A DNA stretch of 64,000 nucleotides from Salvelinus alpinus (lineage: Eukaryota; Chordata; Actinopteri; Salmoniformes; Salmonidae), in assembly GCF_045679555.1 (NCBI RefSeq), contig NC_092110.1:2929390-2993389 (forward strand), given 5' to 3'. Under the pieces are notes generated by a model. That model ran no database searches. It worked only from the letters and a program-made list of their open reading frames with translations, and was not told the origin of the DNA. The position numbers were made by a program, and so were the translations under genes. Below, in pieces: positions 28,961 to 41,800 of the stretch (positions are counted from its first letter, which is position 1; every line of letters starts with the position of its first letter).

Positions 28961-29119
28961 CATCTCGCTTGAATATACCCCCTACTCATCATAGTTGTTA
29001 TAAATAAATAGGCCTATAGTAGTTACATCATAGGCCTATTGCATCAATTTACTCGTTACCAAATCTAATGTGCATCTGCAAGAATCACGAGGGACATGAA
29101 CGCAAGAGGCTCATGACAA

Positions 29120-29129
29120 GTCACGTGAT
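29120..29129. promoter_or_regulatory. CLEAR-like E-box GTCACGTGAT at the ctsb promoter
   Basis: GTCACGTGAT differs from the CLEAR consensus GTCACGTGAC at one base. The TFE3/TFEB/MITF family binds this motif in promoters of lysosomal genes. It lies about 105 bp upstream of a likely splice donor (CAG|GTAACA at 29235) that would close the noncoding first exon of cathepsin B, itself a lysosomal gene. The assignment is by motif and position. Confidence 0.55.
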
Positions 29130-29149
29130 TCACCGGATTTAAACGTCAG

Positions 29150-29234
29150 ACTCGGGAACGCGAAAGCAGTTTAATTAAGAAAGGTGCATGTGTAGTGTAA
29201 TTGTTCTTCGGTACACCTGACAAGCAGACAACAG
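29150..29234 (+). other. ctsb: Candidate 5' noncoding exon of ctsb
   Basis: The sequence AACGCGAAAGCAGTTTAATT to ACCTGACAAGCAGACAACAG ends at a good donor (CAG|GTAACA, donor at 29235). Vertebrate ctsb genes usually have a noncoding first exon. The first coding exon here starts with a clear acceptor (TTACAG, ending 31780) just 6 bp before the ATG, which requires an upstream exon. The 5' boundary is not determined. Confidence 0.45.
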
Positions 29235-30481
29235 GTAACATATCTGATTTCACAACTTGAGGAACGTTAAAATGTAGCTACAGGAACTGGCAACAGCGTT
29301 ATGTAATTTACGTTAACTACTGTAGGCAACAATAGCTAAATGTAGCTACACTAACGTTAATTCGCAAGCTAGCAAGATTGTGCTCTTGGATAAGACAACA
29401 ATGGATAGATAACGTTAGTATTTATTTCCTGATATACATTTTGTTGTGACACACACAGATCGATATTAATGTTACTTAGAATGACTAACGTTATGCAGTT
29501 TAAAACGCGGCGGTGTTTTGGGCGGTGTGTCTGTCAGCCAGCTACGTTACTTTCAAAGTGACAGTTCTGAAATTGGTTGATGGCAACCTGATGCTATTCT
29601 TGTCTCACAACTTGTTTTTGATATACCCGTGTGCGTGCTATGAATTGTGCAATGACAATCTGCAATGACTGAGAAAGGTCTTGAGTTATCTAAAGGTATT
29701 TTCTGTAAGGGCTCGGATAAGTTCCCTACCCTATGTACTATGTAAGCAACATGTCTGGGCTGGTATGTAACGGAAATCCTGGTTTCATTGTAAAAAAAAG
29801 TCTGATAGCCCTGGATAAGAACTTGAAAGCCAGACGGTCCCTTAGTAATTGAATCTCAAAGTTACTCTTGTGGTGTCGGAAGTCCAGTGATCTGAAGTAC
29901 CTGGGCCAACCCCATTTCATATGCAGTGTTCTTCACTCCTGTCCTGGTCACCCTGTGTACAGGCATTTGTCCAAGTCTACTAGCCAAATACCTAATTCAA
30001 CCAACTAACTTAATGCCTTGATGGTTATTTGATTGAGTAGGTAGCTCAATCGTGAGTGTTGGTGTTTAGCCAGAGCGAAATCCTGTACATACAGGTTCTA
30101 TCTAGACCGTTATATGCGGTTGCTGCAGACCGACCAACCAACCTTTCTTTGCCAGTTCATTTTCCATGTGGTGAGGTTAGTGATTCATGTCAAAGCAGAA
30201 CAATAAGTCACTGCTGAGAAATACTCTTTCCATTTCCTCTGTGGGTGCAATTTGTGGTACGTTCCAACAGGAATATGTTCTAAAAAACGTAGTAAATAAC
30301 AAGGTTGGTAACAAACAACAGCATACAAAGTTGTATAGCGGCAGAATAAGATACCGGGTAGGGAGTGGGCTATTTAATCACGTTCACTCACCACGTTTAT
30401 TCCCGAAAAAATGTATGTCCTCACTCTGGTAGCCAATGGAAAAACAATTAAAAAAATAAACTACGTGGTGAGTAACTATTC

Positions 30482-30520
30482 GGCAGTTAGGTGAATTGAT
30501 CATTCATTCACCTAACTGCC
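30482..30520. repeat. Short perfect hairpin in ctsb intron 1
   Basis: GGCAGTTAGGTGAAT (30482-30496) is exactly reverse complementary to ATTCACCTAACTGCC (30506-30520), with a 9-base loop. Confidence 0.85.
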
Positions 30521-31180
30521 ATTCATTCATTGCTTGTTGGCATCCTTGTCCATTACGAAGTTTTTGGAACAGATTCCTGTTAGAACGTTCCACCCTTCAT
30601 CAATGCCTGTTCTGACCAGTTAGAAGTTCAGGTGTTTTCCCCTTACTAAACGTTGCCCTGTTTATCTCCTTTTGAGACTAGTTTAGACGTGGTTGGAGTT
30701 ACCCTATCCTTGACCTACTGATGGAAGACATGGTGCTGCTTTATCAATTGCCAGTGGGATAGCTTGTTGCACCAGTCTCAGACAGGGTGGAAAAACAATG
30801 TCTTATAGGCATGTAGCAATACCCCTAACTTTCATCAAGTCAAAAAATGAAATCTGAAAGTCTTGGTGATTTCATATGTTCCTCTACCATATGACCAGTG
30901 GTCCTGTGGTTTAGAGAAGTTATCCCTACTGGCCCTGCCTATTGAGTAGAGGCAACCATCTTTAGGGAAGTAGTACTTGGCTGCCTGCCTGGCTGAATCT
31001 TGTCTATGCTGAGTTGAGAGGAGTCATAGGCAGTCATGTTGTTGGGGGGAATTTCCTGTTGAACTACTTACCATTTTCTACATGATTTTGCTGCTGACTC
31101 ATGCCTGCCATGTGACTTCAATATTGCACAGCCCCCCCCCCTCCTTACCAAGAATGACTGCAGTATCTGAATCATGCACA

Positions 31181-31226
31181 TGTAACGGATGTGAAATGGC
31201 TAGCTAGCCATTTCACATCCGTTACA
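31181..31226. repeat. 46-bp perfect palindrome in ctsb intron 1
   Basis: TGTAACGGATGTGAAATGGC is followed by TAGCTA and then the exact complement GCCATTTCACATCCGTTACA, with no spacer. The half-site resembles the beginning of a dispersed salmonid repeat that I remember starting with TGTAACGGATGTGAAATGGC, so this may be two abutting termini. Confidence 0.95.
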
Positions 31227-31786
31227 CACACACCCTCTCTGCCCTGGTATTGATCTGTGGGCCTGAACTAAGTTTATTTATTTTTTCCCCTCCAGTTAAA
31301 CGGAAGACATCTTCTTTCTGTCCTCTTGATCTGATTGTCCTGAGTGGTCTGTTCTGTGGCCTTGCTCTTTTAAGAGCTGCTTTAGTTCAGCTCAAGTCTT
31401 TGTGTCCCTGCATGACTGCATGCTCACGTCACAACACTTGTGACTACCTGATGCCAGTCTGCAGGTGGTAGGTCTACATGTGGTATTAGCTTTGTTATTA
31501 ACCAGGCGATTACGCACCAAACTTGTGTTGATTAGGGCCTAGCCTTCACCGTTACAAGGATCACATGGAGAGACTAGTCTCTTTCAACAGTTGGTGGGAC
31601 AATTCCCGTTCACATCTCTAAATGTGCCACAGACCACATTTAGTTGAGTCTAATTTCCACCTGTGGGTGTCTAGATACTGGGTTGACTTCATCTGGGCAC
31701 GCAAATGTCCAAAACTACATTGCCTTACTCTTCTTTAGTGTTTGCACTCCAGTTCCCATGATGCCTTTATGTCCTTACAGGAAGTG

Positions 31787-33636
31787 ATGTTGTGTGTGGT
31801 GTTCCTGGTGCTGGTGTCTGGGCTGTCAATCAGCTGGGCCCGGCCCCGCCTACCTCCGCTCTCCCACGAGATGGTTAACTACATCAACGAGGCCAACACT
31901 ACATGGAAGGCTGGCCACAACTTTCATAATGTGGACTACAGCTACGTCAAGAGGCTGTGTGGCACCCTGCTCAAAGGACCCAAACTCTCCACCATGTGAG
32001 TGTCAGCTGTGTGTGGGTTGTATTGAGGGAATGTACTAGCTAGTGTGTTTGTGCTGAATCGAGAGACTGCAAGAAGGTAGTGAAAATGGATCAACTTCAG
32101 GTTGATTCCGCCAACACTACACCGTAACAGTACACATGTTCAGTCTTGGTCCTCTCCTGTTATTCTCTCCCTCTTTCTCCATGGCTGTCTCTCTGGAGGG
32201 TTAATGACTGTCTTGTTCTCTCCTCTGTAGGGTGCAATATACAGGGGACATGGAGCTGCCTAAAAACTTTGACCCCAGACTGCAGTGGCCCAACTGCCCC
32301 ACTCTGAAGGAGGTCAGGGACCAGGGCTCCTGTGGCAGCTGCTGGGTAAGTACACACACGGACATTCCTGTGACTGATCCGTGAAGTTGCGTGCGTGTTT
32401 GACGCGCTTGTTCCTCTGAAGGCGTTTGGCGCTGCGGAGGCCATCTCAGACCGCGTGTGTATCCATAGCAACGCCAAAGTCAGCGTGGAGATCTCCGCTG
32501 AAGACCTGCTCAGCTGTTGTGAAAGTTGTGGCATGGGGTATGTGCATACAAGTGTTTCTCGTTCCCCTGCTCTGTGCCTTGGGGTTGCGCAAGGAATCAA
32601 GAGGTTGGTGGGATTTGTGCGCTTGCATTGCTAACTGTGTGTTCTTAGATGTAATGGTGGTTACCCCTCTGCTGCGTGGGACTTCTGGACTAAAGAGGGG
32701 CTGGTCTCTGGAGGACTCTATGACTCTCACGGCGGTGAGTAGCGCGCACACTTTCTCACTGCTTTCACACAGTCCTCCCTACTCCATCCTCTCTGAGCAT
32801 CATGTGAAACACACTTACTCTTCTCTGTCTGGTCTCCTCTCAGGTTGCAGGCCCTACTCAATCCCTCCCTGTGAGCACCATGTCAACGGCACACGACCCC
32901 CCTGTAAAGGAGAGGAGGGTGACACCCCACAATGTACCAACCAGTGTGAGCCCGGATACACACCTGGCTACAAGCAGGACAAGCACTTCGGTAAAGACAC
33001 CTGCTTTATGTATTACTTTGAAAATGAGTGATTTTTAATCTGTACTGTTGGTGTATTCAAGCAATGCTCTGGCCCACGGAGATGCACATGCCCTCTCTCC
33101 TGTCCTCTAGGTAAGCGTTCGTACAGTGTGCCCTCTGACGAGAAGGAAATAATGAAGGAGCTTTACAAGAATGGGCCTGTAGAGGGTGCTTTCACTGTCT
33201 ATGAAGACTTCATGCTCTACAAGTCTGGTGAGGTCACGCACTCATTTTCCACTCTTTCGCTCTCCTTTACCCACTCACTTTCCACCATATCAAACATTTT
33301 CCTATTTCTCACACCCGAACACTTATCTCTCTATAGGTGTGTACCGGCATGTCTCTGGCAGTCCAGTAGGAGGTCATGCCATTAAGGTCCTGGGCTGGGG
33401 AGAGGAGGGGGGAACTCCTTACTGGCTGGCTGCTAACTCCTGGAACACTGACTGGGGAGAGAATGGTGAGACGCTATCTGTTAACTCTGGTCAAATAAGA
33501 CCTCACCTATTGTTGATGGCTTTTTCTGGTATCTAATGTGTGTTTTCTCTCCTGTGTCTCAGGTTTCTTCAAGATCGTGCGAGGTGAGGACCACTGTGGC
33601 ATCGAGTCTGAGATGGTGGCTGGCATCCCTTTGTAA
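31787..33636 (+). CDS. ctsb: Cathepsin B, 8 coding exons
   Basis: Cathepsin B is a lysosomal papain-family cysteine protease with endo- and dipeptidyl-carboxypeptidase activity. Coding exons: 31787-31995, 32231-32345, 32422-32537, 32649-32734, 32844-32990, 33111-33227, 33337-33465, 33563-33636. All are GT-AG and in phase, giving 330 aa. Residues 1-18 are a signal peptide, followed by a propeptide with [10 protein letters not shown]. The mature enzyme should start at Leu79. In mature numbering Gln23 and Cys29 (QGSCGSCW), His199 ([11 protein letters not shown]) and Asn219 (NSWNTDWG) form the active site. The occluding-loop His pair is in CEHHVNG, so dipeptidase activity is likely retained. Asn190 (NGT) is a glycosylation sequon. 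The protein ends [12 protein letters not shown] without the short C-terminal extension of the mammalian proform. All key residues are intact. Confidence 0.98.
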
Positions 33637-34456
33637 CCATGACACCGGTAACGGGATGTGATGAGAGGTGGCTGCAGATGCGCCAGTTTCCTGTCCACTA
33701 GATGGCGACCCCCTCCCCCAGGCAACTCTGTAGTTCCAAAATAATTTAAGAGAACTCCACCCTATCAGAGGGAAAGATGGAGCTACTACCATATTGCTCA
33801 TACCTGTCCTATTCTGATTTGCCTATCAGATCTGAGTAGTGGCTAGGGTTCTATTTGGACCATGGCTTAGTCTGTTTTTAGTTCAATGTTTATTACTTTT
33901 CTCGAACTACAGGACAGAACACTGCTAATGTCTGTGTTTTACCTATGGCTCATGTTACATGTATGACCGGTTGGCTCTGGGTCTGTCACACCGGGTGTCT
34001 CTGTAGTGGCTTCCTCTCCTTGTATCTGACAACACAGGATGGGTGAAGGCAATATGGAGGATCACTGTGAAGTATATGCTTTCACCTGTCCAGTTGTGTG
34101 TTGTCAGTGCAGGGAGAATAATCCACTATAGACTATTGAGACCGCCCTCAGTGAGTGAGTATGGTTTGTATGATGTTGCCAGTGATGGCAAGGTCACTAG
34201 CTGTGCTAAAATACTTCTGTCCCGGTTTGCACTTAATTATGCTTTTTAAAGTGTTAAACCCTTTTTTTAGAAAATATTTTTCATTCGACGTGATCAGTTG
34301 TGCACATTTTGTGTTCTAACTTGGGTCATCATTGAGAAATGTGGATTAGTCTTTTTGTACTGATGGGTTGTGATTCGAATGCTTTTTCTTCTAATGGTTC
34401 TCTCCCTACTCTGATCAAAAGTGTTTTGAGATGCTTGAGTTACATGATGAAATAAA
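33637..34456 (+). other. ctsb: 3' UTR of ctsb with polyadenylation signal
   Basis: From the stop codon to an AATAAA at 34451-34456. No repeats are recognised in it. The next gene downstream, cgref1, is on the opposite strand and its stop codon is 1.4 kb away, so the two genes are convergent. Confidence 0.7.
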
Positions 34457-35846
34457 TAGAAGTTAACACGTTTGACTTGGCCTCAAACTGTCATGTCCTT
34501 GTTTAGTGGATCCTTTTCTTCTCACCACCCAGGACTTGTTTTTCTAAACAGCCACCTAACGTTCTACACATGAATGCCTCTGCATTCTTTGTTTTACTTT
34601 GACCCATCTGGTGACTGAATTGTCATTCGTAGGTATGGACCCCTAAGCACTTGAGGATTTTTAATAGTGTAAGCAACATGGTGAAACTTCCACATACTGG
34701 TAGCTTAGATGGCAAGGTGGTGAATATGACTATATTGCTTACAGCTGTCAAATCCTCTTGGCTCTCCCAAGTGCTTAGGGGCCCAATTGAGATTTGGCCA
34801 GTGTTTTGGCATAGGAATCCCTGAGTGGAAATGTAGAAGCAAAAAAGTGAGTGGACATTCCCCTTTTAAACAAACAAGGTACAATCAGTACCTAGTGACC
34901 ACTGAGATAGACACTACAAAGGTGGCAGTCATGTTGGCTTATATATATTTTGTCATAAATATACAAACCTTCCAATTAATGAAATTTACAGCAAACCAAA
35001 TATTCATCCCATGTTCCAAAATCATTGTTTGATTACACTTCTCCCCGAACTGTATATTTGTTTACTCCCCTCATGGATTTTAAAGGAACAAGTGCACACT
35101 TCTAGAAGAGTGAGACTAAATTGGGCTCTAGTATTACTGTGGCTGAGCAGGCAGCAAAGCAAAAAAATATCATTTGTGCAAATCACCAGATGGCACTTAG
35201 TTTATAGGTCTCAATTGAAAAAGGCCTGGGGTTTTTGACCTGGAAAAGGGGAGTATCTAGTCAACAGCTGCTGTGACAAGAGCGCCCAATTCCATGAGTT
35301 AGAGGGCTTTTTCCACTGAATTTCTTACACCAAACCACTCCTTTTGCATCCATGAGGGGGAGTGAACAATGTTTCTTAATATTGCACTGGAGGGGAATAC
35401 TTTTCCTCCAAATATCATTTAAAGGCATTGCGTTTGACACGTTCATACATGCAGTCTATTAACTTATCAGATTGTCCATTCCAACATATGGCTTCATTTT
35501 CATAGCTTCAACAGATAAAGCAACTATTTACCCCAAAATCAATAAACTGAAGGTCAAACTGTACTATTTAGCAGTGTAAGGTGTATATTTTGGCAAAATA
35601 CATTTAATACTGAATTATATTCTCACTTGATCTTGTTCGGAAGTGCAATGTGTTGAAATATAACAGCAGCAAAGACAAATTCCTCAATGTGAAACAAACA
35701 AGCCCCTCCCCCAAGGTAGATGAGGGGCTGTGATTTGCTAACTCTGCTGTCAGTCAAAGGGCTCCTGCTATTGACTGACCCCCTCGGTCTGGACGGAAGT
35801 ATTGTAGTTGTGTTGGAGTGCTGTTTGCGTGTTATTGTGTGTGTGT
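34457..35846. other. Convergent intergenic region between ctsb and cgref1
   Basis: No coding sequence is visible. It contains a small foldback: CCCCTAAGCACTTG at 34640-34653 pairs exactly with CAAGTGCTTAGGGG at 34768-34781, enclosing about 115 bp. The right part should hold the 3' UTR of cgref1, but no canonical AATAAA on the minus strand was found. ATTAAA on minus at 35603-35608 is a weak candidate. Confidence 0.45.
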
Positions 35847-38800
35847 TTACATTTCAGGCTGCCCCTGATGAACAGGAGCAGGCCTATTTTGCTCATGATC
35901 AGCAGCAGGGGCCTCTGGGATATGCAGTCCTGTCTCCTCTGCCTGTATAGGATGTTCATTGGTCTTAACTTCCTGTCCCACAACTCCTGGCTTTGACTCT
36001 ACTTCCTTGGGCTGTTTCTCTACATTCCTCTCCTCTTTCTGCACTGCCTTTTCTTGTTTTGGTTCCTCATCAACTTTGACTTCCACTTGGACCTCTACCT
36101 GCTCCTGGGCCACACGCCCTCCCTGTTCAGGTGCACCCTGGGAGTAGGAGTCTGGTTGTTGTAGTTTGGGGGGAGAGAGTAGCTCAGGGGGAGCTATTAG
36201 ACCGTCCATGTTTAGATCCTGAGTTTGCAGGAGAAAGTCTACCATGTCCACCACCTGGGATGCACACACACAACAAAAAAACATTGGCTTAGTGTACATA
36301 TTCACTAACAAACACTGTACAGTCAACTTCAGCGTTAGTGGAGATTCACTTACAGGTAAAGTGAGTCCAACAGTAACATCTTCATACCGACAACAGTACA
36401 GGCTACATTATCTATTTGAATCCTGATACACAACCCTTATATTATGTCCTGCTACCTAGTTGGCAAAACTGATCAAGACAAAGTTACAAAATCAGTCAGT
36501 ACAATAAAGTATGTCCTAACCAGAACACTGAAGATCTTTTCTACAGATGTTCCACACACACCCTCTCACCGGCTCAGCTGACTGTTCTCCAGGTGTATTG
36601 TGGGAGTTGTATTCAGAGAGCAGTTTCATCATCTCCAGGCCATCCATGTCACCGCTGCGGTCATAGTCATGGAGACTGAACAGGAAAAACACCTCTGACC
36701 AGCAGGAAATAGGAAGATGTTGATTCATTATTTATGTCAGTGATTGTGTGTGTGTGATGTGTTTACCTTGTTCCCAGGTGCTATCTGGTCCTCCCTGTCC
36801 CTCCTTCAGGTTGGCCTTGATGTAGCTCTGCAGCAGCCTAACACATACACAGAGGTTAGTTACAGTTACAGTTCACAGAGGTTAGGGCTCGGGATAGAAG
36901 GTTCAACCTCAGGCCCACCTGACTGGGTAGCACGTTACCTCACTGTACAGAAAGTACCACTGTAATCTAGTCTCAACACGTCTCAAGGTTTTACAAACAA
37001 GCTCTCTGTTCCCTCCCTGGTGTGTTCTGTGTACAGTAGGGTTACATATCTTCCCTGTATTTTTCAAATGTTTAATCCTGAGAATAAATCACTTTTCTCC
37101 CATGTAAGCAGGTATTTTCCCACCCAAACCGGAAGTGTCATGTTAAAACATTACGAACACCTTCCTAATATTGAGCTGCACCCCCCCCGCCCCCTCCTCT
37201 TGCCCTCAGAACAGCATCAAATCATCAGGGCATGGACTCTACAAGGTGTGAAAAGCGTTCCACAGGGATGCTGGCCCATGTTGACTAGAATGCTTCCCCC
37301 AGTTGTCACACGGGAAACGGTTGAGCATGGAAAAACCCAGCATTGCTGCAGTTCACAAACCGGTGCACCTGGTACCTACTACCATACCCCGTTCAAAGGC
37401 ACTTAAATATTTTGTCTTCACTCACCCTCTGAATGGCACACATACACAATCCACGGCTCAATTGTCTCAAGCCTTAAAACTCATTCTTTAACTGTCTCCT
37501 CTCCATCTACAGTGATTGAAGTGGATTTAACAAGAGACATCAATAAGGGATCAGTGTTCACCTGTATTTACCTGGTCAGTCTATGGAATGAGCAGGTGTT
37601 CTTATTGTTTTGTACACTCAGTGCATAAAGCATAGAAATATGCCAGGATCTGATTAGAGCTTTGATCAGCATGAAAATTCAAGTCTGATGCAACCTGAGC
37701 CTGATGAGCCATACATTAAAAGACATTAAGATCCTTAAGCCCAAAAAAGCACAAATGATTTTGTCGTTATCCAATACATAGCCTATGATATATAGGCTAC
37801 CGCACATTATGTACGACAGAAAAACATAAAAGCCCATAGATGTAGGCCTGCCTATACTGTCTTGGGTAAATAAATGAAACAATTCCAGTAGGCTAAATCT
37901 TTGTGTGGACTGTAGGCCGCATGCCATGCACCAGCATCGCATGTTCTCCCCCAGCTTCATGGATTGAACGAGGTGCGTAATTCCAGTCCATATAATACAG
38001 TACAATACCGTAACTAGTACAAAGTTACAATTATAGGCTAGCGAATTTAATTTTTAAATATATTGTATATTGTCCTTATCTTCATCATTGTGATGACATG
38101 CTTGAATAATATAGGACTAGAATAAGATGCAGACGGCTTTGACTTCTCTTAACAAAGATTGAATGGTTGTGGGTCTGAACAAATAACTGCTATAGCCTAC
38201 CGCCATCCCGAGTTCTCTATTCTTTCACTCGCCGTGAGTTCTACTGGCTGCTGTATTTAACAGTCAGCAAACAAGAGCTTGTGTCCCTTTTCTAATAGTC
38301 TATTAGTATAAGATTTTTTTTATTAAATCCAGCAAGCTATAGTCTAGCTTTTCCTGGGACTCCAAGAGCTAAGGAGCCAGCAGAGTGAAGGTGCGTATTG
38401 TGCAAGAGACAGAGGCTATAAGTTAGAAGCTTATGCATAACCCATCATTCATTAGCTAAATGTAAGGCTAATACTGCGTTGAATGTATTACCTGAACCAG
38501 GATAGGCTAGGACATCTATATACACAGTACCCTGAGTGTACAAAACATTCGGAAAATCTTCCTAATATGGAGTTGCACATACTTCTGCCCTCAGAACAGC
38601 CTTAATTCGTCGGGGCATGGCCTCTACAAGGTGTCGAAAGCGTTCCACAGGGATATTTGCCCATGTTGACTTCAAAGCTTCCCACAGTTGTGTCAAGTTG
38701 GCTGGTAGTGGATCTCTACTTTAAATAGGTCGTTCCATCTCATCCCATTGGGGAGGCAGCGTAGCCTAGTGGTTAGAGCGTTGGACTAGTAACTGAAAGG

Positions 38801-41800
38801 TTGCAAGATCAAATCCCCGGGCTGACAAGGTAAAAAATCTGTCATTCTGCCCCTGAACAAGGCAGTTAACCCAGTTAACCCACTGTTCCTAGGCTGTCAT
38901 TGAAAATAAGAATTTGTTCTATAACTGACTTGCCTAGTTAAATAAAGGTAAAATAAAAAAAATCCCACAGATGCTCAATTAGATTGAGATCTGATGGCTG
39001 GGCAGGCCACTGCAATAAGCTCAATTACGTGACGTGGAATCATCCCTGTAGCATTGGGCATTATCCAGCTGAAAAAATCTATTTGCGGCTGTCAATGATA
39101 ATCAGATATCCCGTGGGATTCAAACGTTGCTCCACTTTTATCAAGGGCCCAATGTATGGAATGAAAACACCCCACACCATCACCACCAGCCTGTAATGTT
39201 GAGATGAGGCATGATGGATGGATGTACGCATGTGGTTTTCTCCATACCCTAGTTGTCCTATCAGTGTGAAACAGCAGGAACCAGGATTCATTAGACCAGA
39301 CAATGTTTTTCCAATTCTCCAGTGTCCAGTGTTTTCGTTCCTTAGCCCACTTCAACCGCAGTTTCTTGTTTTTTGCTGAAAGAAGTGGAACTCTGTAAGG
39401 TTGTCGGCTGCCATACCCCATTCGTGTCAAGGTACGACGAGTTGTTCATTCTTTTATTGGTCTTTGGACACCAATGTTGTACTGGACTGTCAGTTGACTA
39501 ACTGTAGCCCATTTGTTGCTCTGCACAAATTGTGACAGCCAGCTTTGTCCTCTTTCATCAATGACCCGTTTTCGACCACTGGTCTGACGTTGGCTGGATG
39601 TCCTTTGGGTGGTGGACCATTCTTGATACATATGGGAAACTGTTGAGCATGAAAAACCCAGCAGAGTTTTTGACACACTCAAACCGGTGCGCACGGCACC
39701 TACTACTATAGCCAATGTTCCCTCAAAATGTTTCGTCACTGAGCAAATTTCAGGTCTGCTGAGCGCAAGCTTGAATGTTGTGAAAGTTCTGTGCAACTTC
39801 CAGTGCGCGTTTACTGTGAACACTGAGGCTGTACCCACTTTAAGTTACAGTTTTAACAGTGGCCCACTAGGCTACTGTGGATATTTGATCATAATGTAGG
39901 TCTTCCAGAGTGCCCTACCATAAAAATCAATGGAGAAAATGCATTCCATGACATATGAACATGGAAATAGCTGTTCTATCATTCAGCCTACAGTAGCAGC
40001 CAATGTATGGTGTTCAATGTACAGTAGACCTACCACGAGACTTTAAAAAAACATACAGGGCTTGACATGAACCTGTTTCTCCACTTGTCCTTCAGACAAG
40101 GAGGTGACTGAACATGTTGTTGTGTTGTTTGATGCAAGAAACAAAATCAAATGCATTATTGTTCCCATACCATTATTACAGAGAATCAGACAAATTATGC
40201 TGCCCTCTGCCTATTGGCTACTTAGCTTATTCAAGCCTGCCTCAAAATACCACACTGCCCCTTTATGACAAAAAAAGCTCTTTACCTGACTTGCTTTTCA
40301 AAGATGTCTAGAAATGTACACATTTTGTGCTCTTGTAGGCAGTCACTACCCTATTGCAGACTAGAAGTTATCTATAACCAGGCTAATATCTCACTAACTA
40401 GGATATGAGCAAAATGTGCACACATGGCTACATGGCTTTGATCTGTAAACACAGTACAGTTCAAGTAAGAGCCATACATGGCAATGGGCCATTTGCATAT
40501 AGGTCTACTGCAGCTCTGATTTGTTATGCCACACTGGTCTGGGCTGAGTCGTGCGCAATAGACTCCTACTCCGAAATCTCTTGCATAGTTCGTTTTGTTT
40601 CGCTATGTTGCAATGAAAGCGGATAATATTGCGCTGATTTGATCACTATTGCCACAGTAAAGGGAAACGTTGACGAGTGTGGCTGAAATAGCCCGAATCC
40701 GCTCATTTGAAGGGGTGTCCACATACACTATTTATACAAAAAGTATCAATCTTGAACATAATTATCTATTTTGGATGCAATTTTAATGGAATTAATGGCG
40801 AGAGAGAAAGTGCTCGCGTGCTCACTGACTTAAAAGCAACGATATTCAAGCTATATGCTGTTTTAAAACTCTGCAGCTGAAATTAAATTTGAAAAAAGCT
40901 GACCCCTGAAAGCCAGATGGAGATGTATGCAGATTCAGTACTTATAGCCTATTAAATGTAGCATAGGCTATGCTGCAGCACATGTAGGCCTACCTGTCAC
41001 AAGAAGAAAAAAAGTAACCATGATGAGATGATACATGCATTGTGAACTGGGCTTTATACTGAGATGGCCCGTCTGTCCCCACCCGGAGTGATGATGATTG
41101 ACCATGCAGATAGCAGAGAGAAGTCCGTAGACAAGACAGATTTAGACATGGCATATCACTTTAAAAGTTCCATTTCACATCATGCTGTTCATAGAAATCA
41201 TTTATTATAATTTACCGGTTTCTCGCAGTTATTTATCCCGGGAAAAGGGAGTGGGTTCGGGCTGAAATCCGCTATTCAACCCCTAGTGTACAGTTAGCAT
41301 GCCCTTGTGCTCACCTGTCTTAAATCACACAGTAGTCCTAGTCAGTGGCGGTGTGTGAGCTGCATATAAATTGAGGCCTGGACAGATCACACACCTAGAC
41401 AACCTTTGACCTTTTACAGAACACAACTAAATGGGGTAATTGGGTAATAGCAGAAACTATTTCAGTCATTTGTTTGTTCATTTGTTTGTTCAACCAGATT
41501 GTTGTGAAAATAGGCAGTCATACTGGCAGCATAACACTAATCAGGTTTACAAAAAAGGCAAACATTATAACAGCATCATAAACCTGTGTTTGAACATAGC
41601 TACAAACAGTATCTTATCTGTCTGGGAGACACATCATAACACCTACTCAAAGTCCAGAGCTGATGCTGTGAATTAACATAATTACATGCCCCTGTCAGAT
41701 TAAAGGGTTAAAGTAGGGCTGGAGCAAAGCACTGCACACCCAGCAGCTCTCCTGGAGGAATGTTGGCCCGATTAAACCCTTTATTTTGTAGAGTTGACCA

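Noticed and set aside
35259-35450. Minus-strand frame in the ctsb-cgref1 interval
   Set aside because: Short and without homology; consistent with the cgref1 3' UTR or intergenic sequence.
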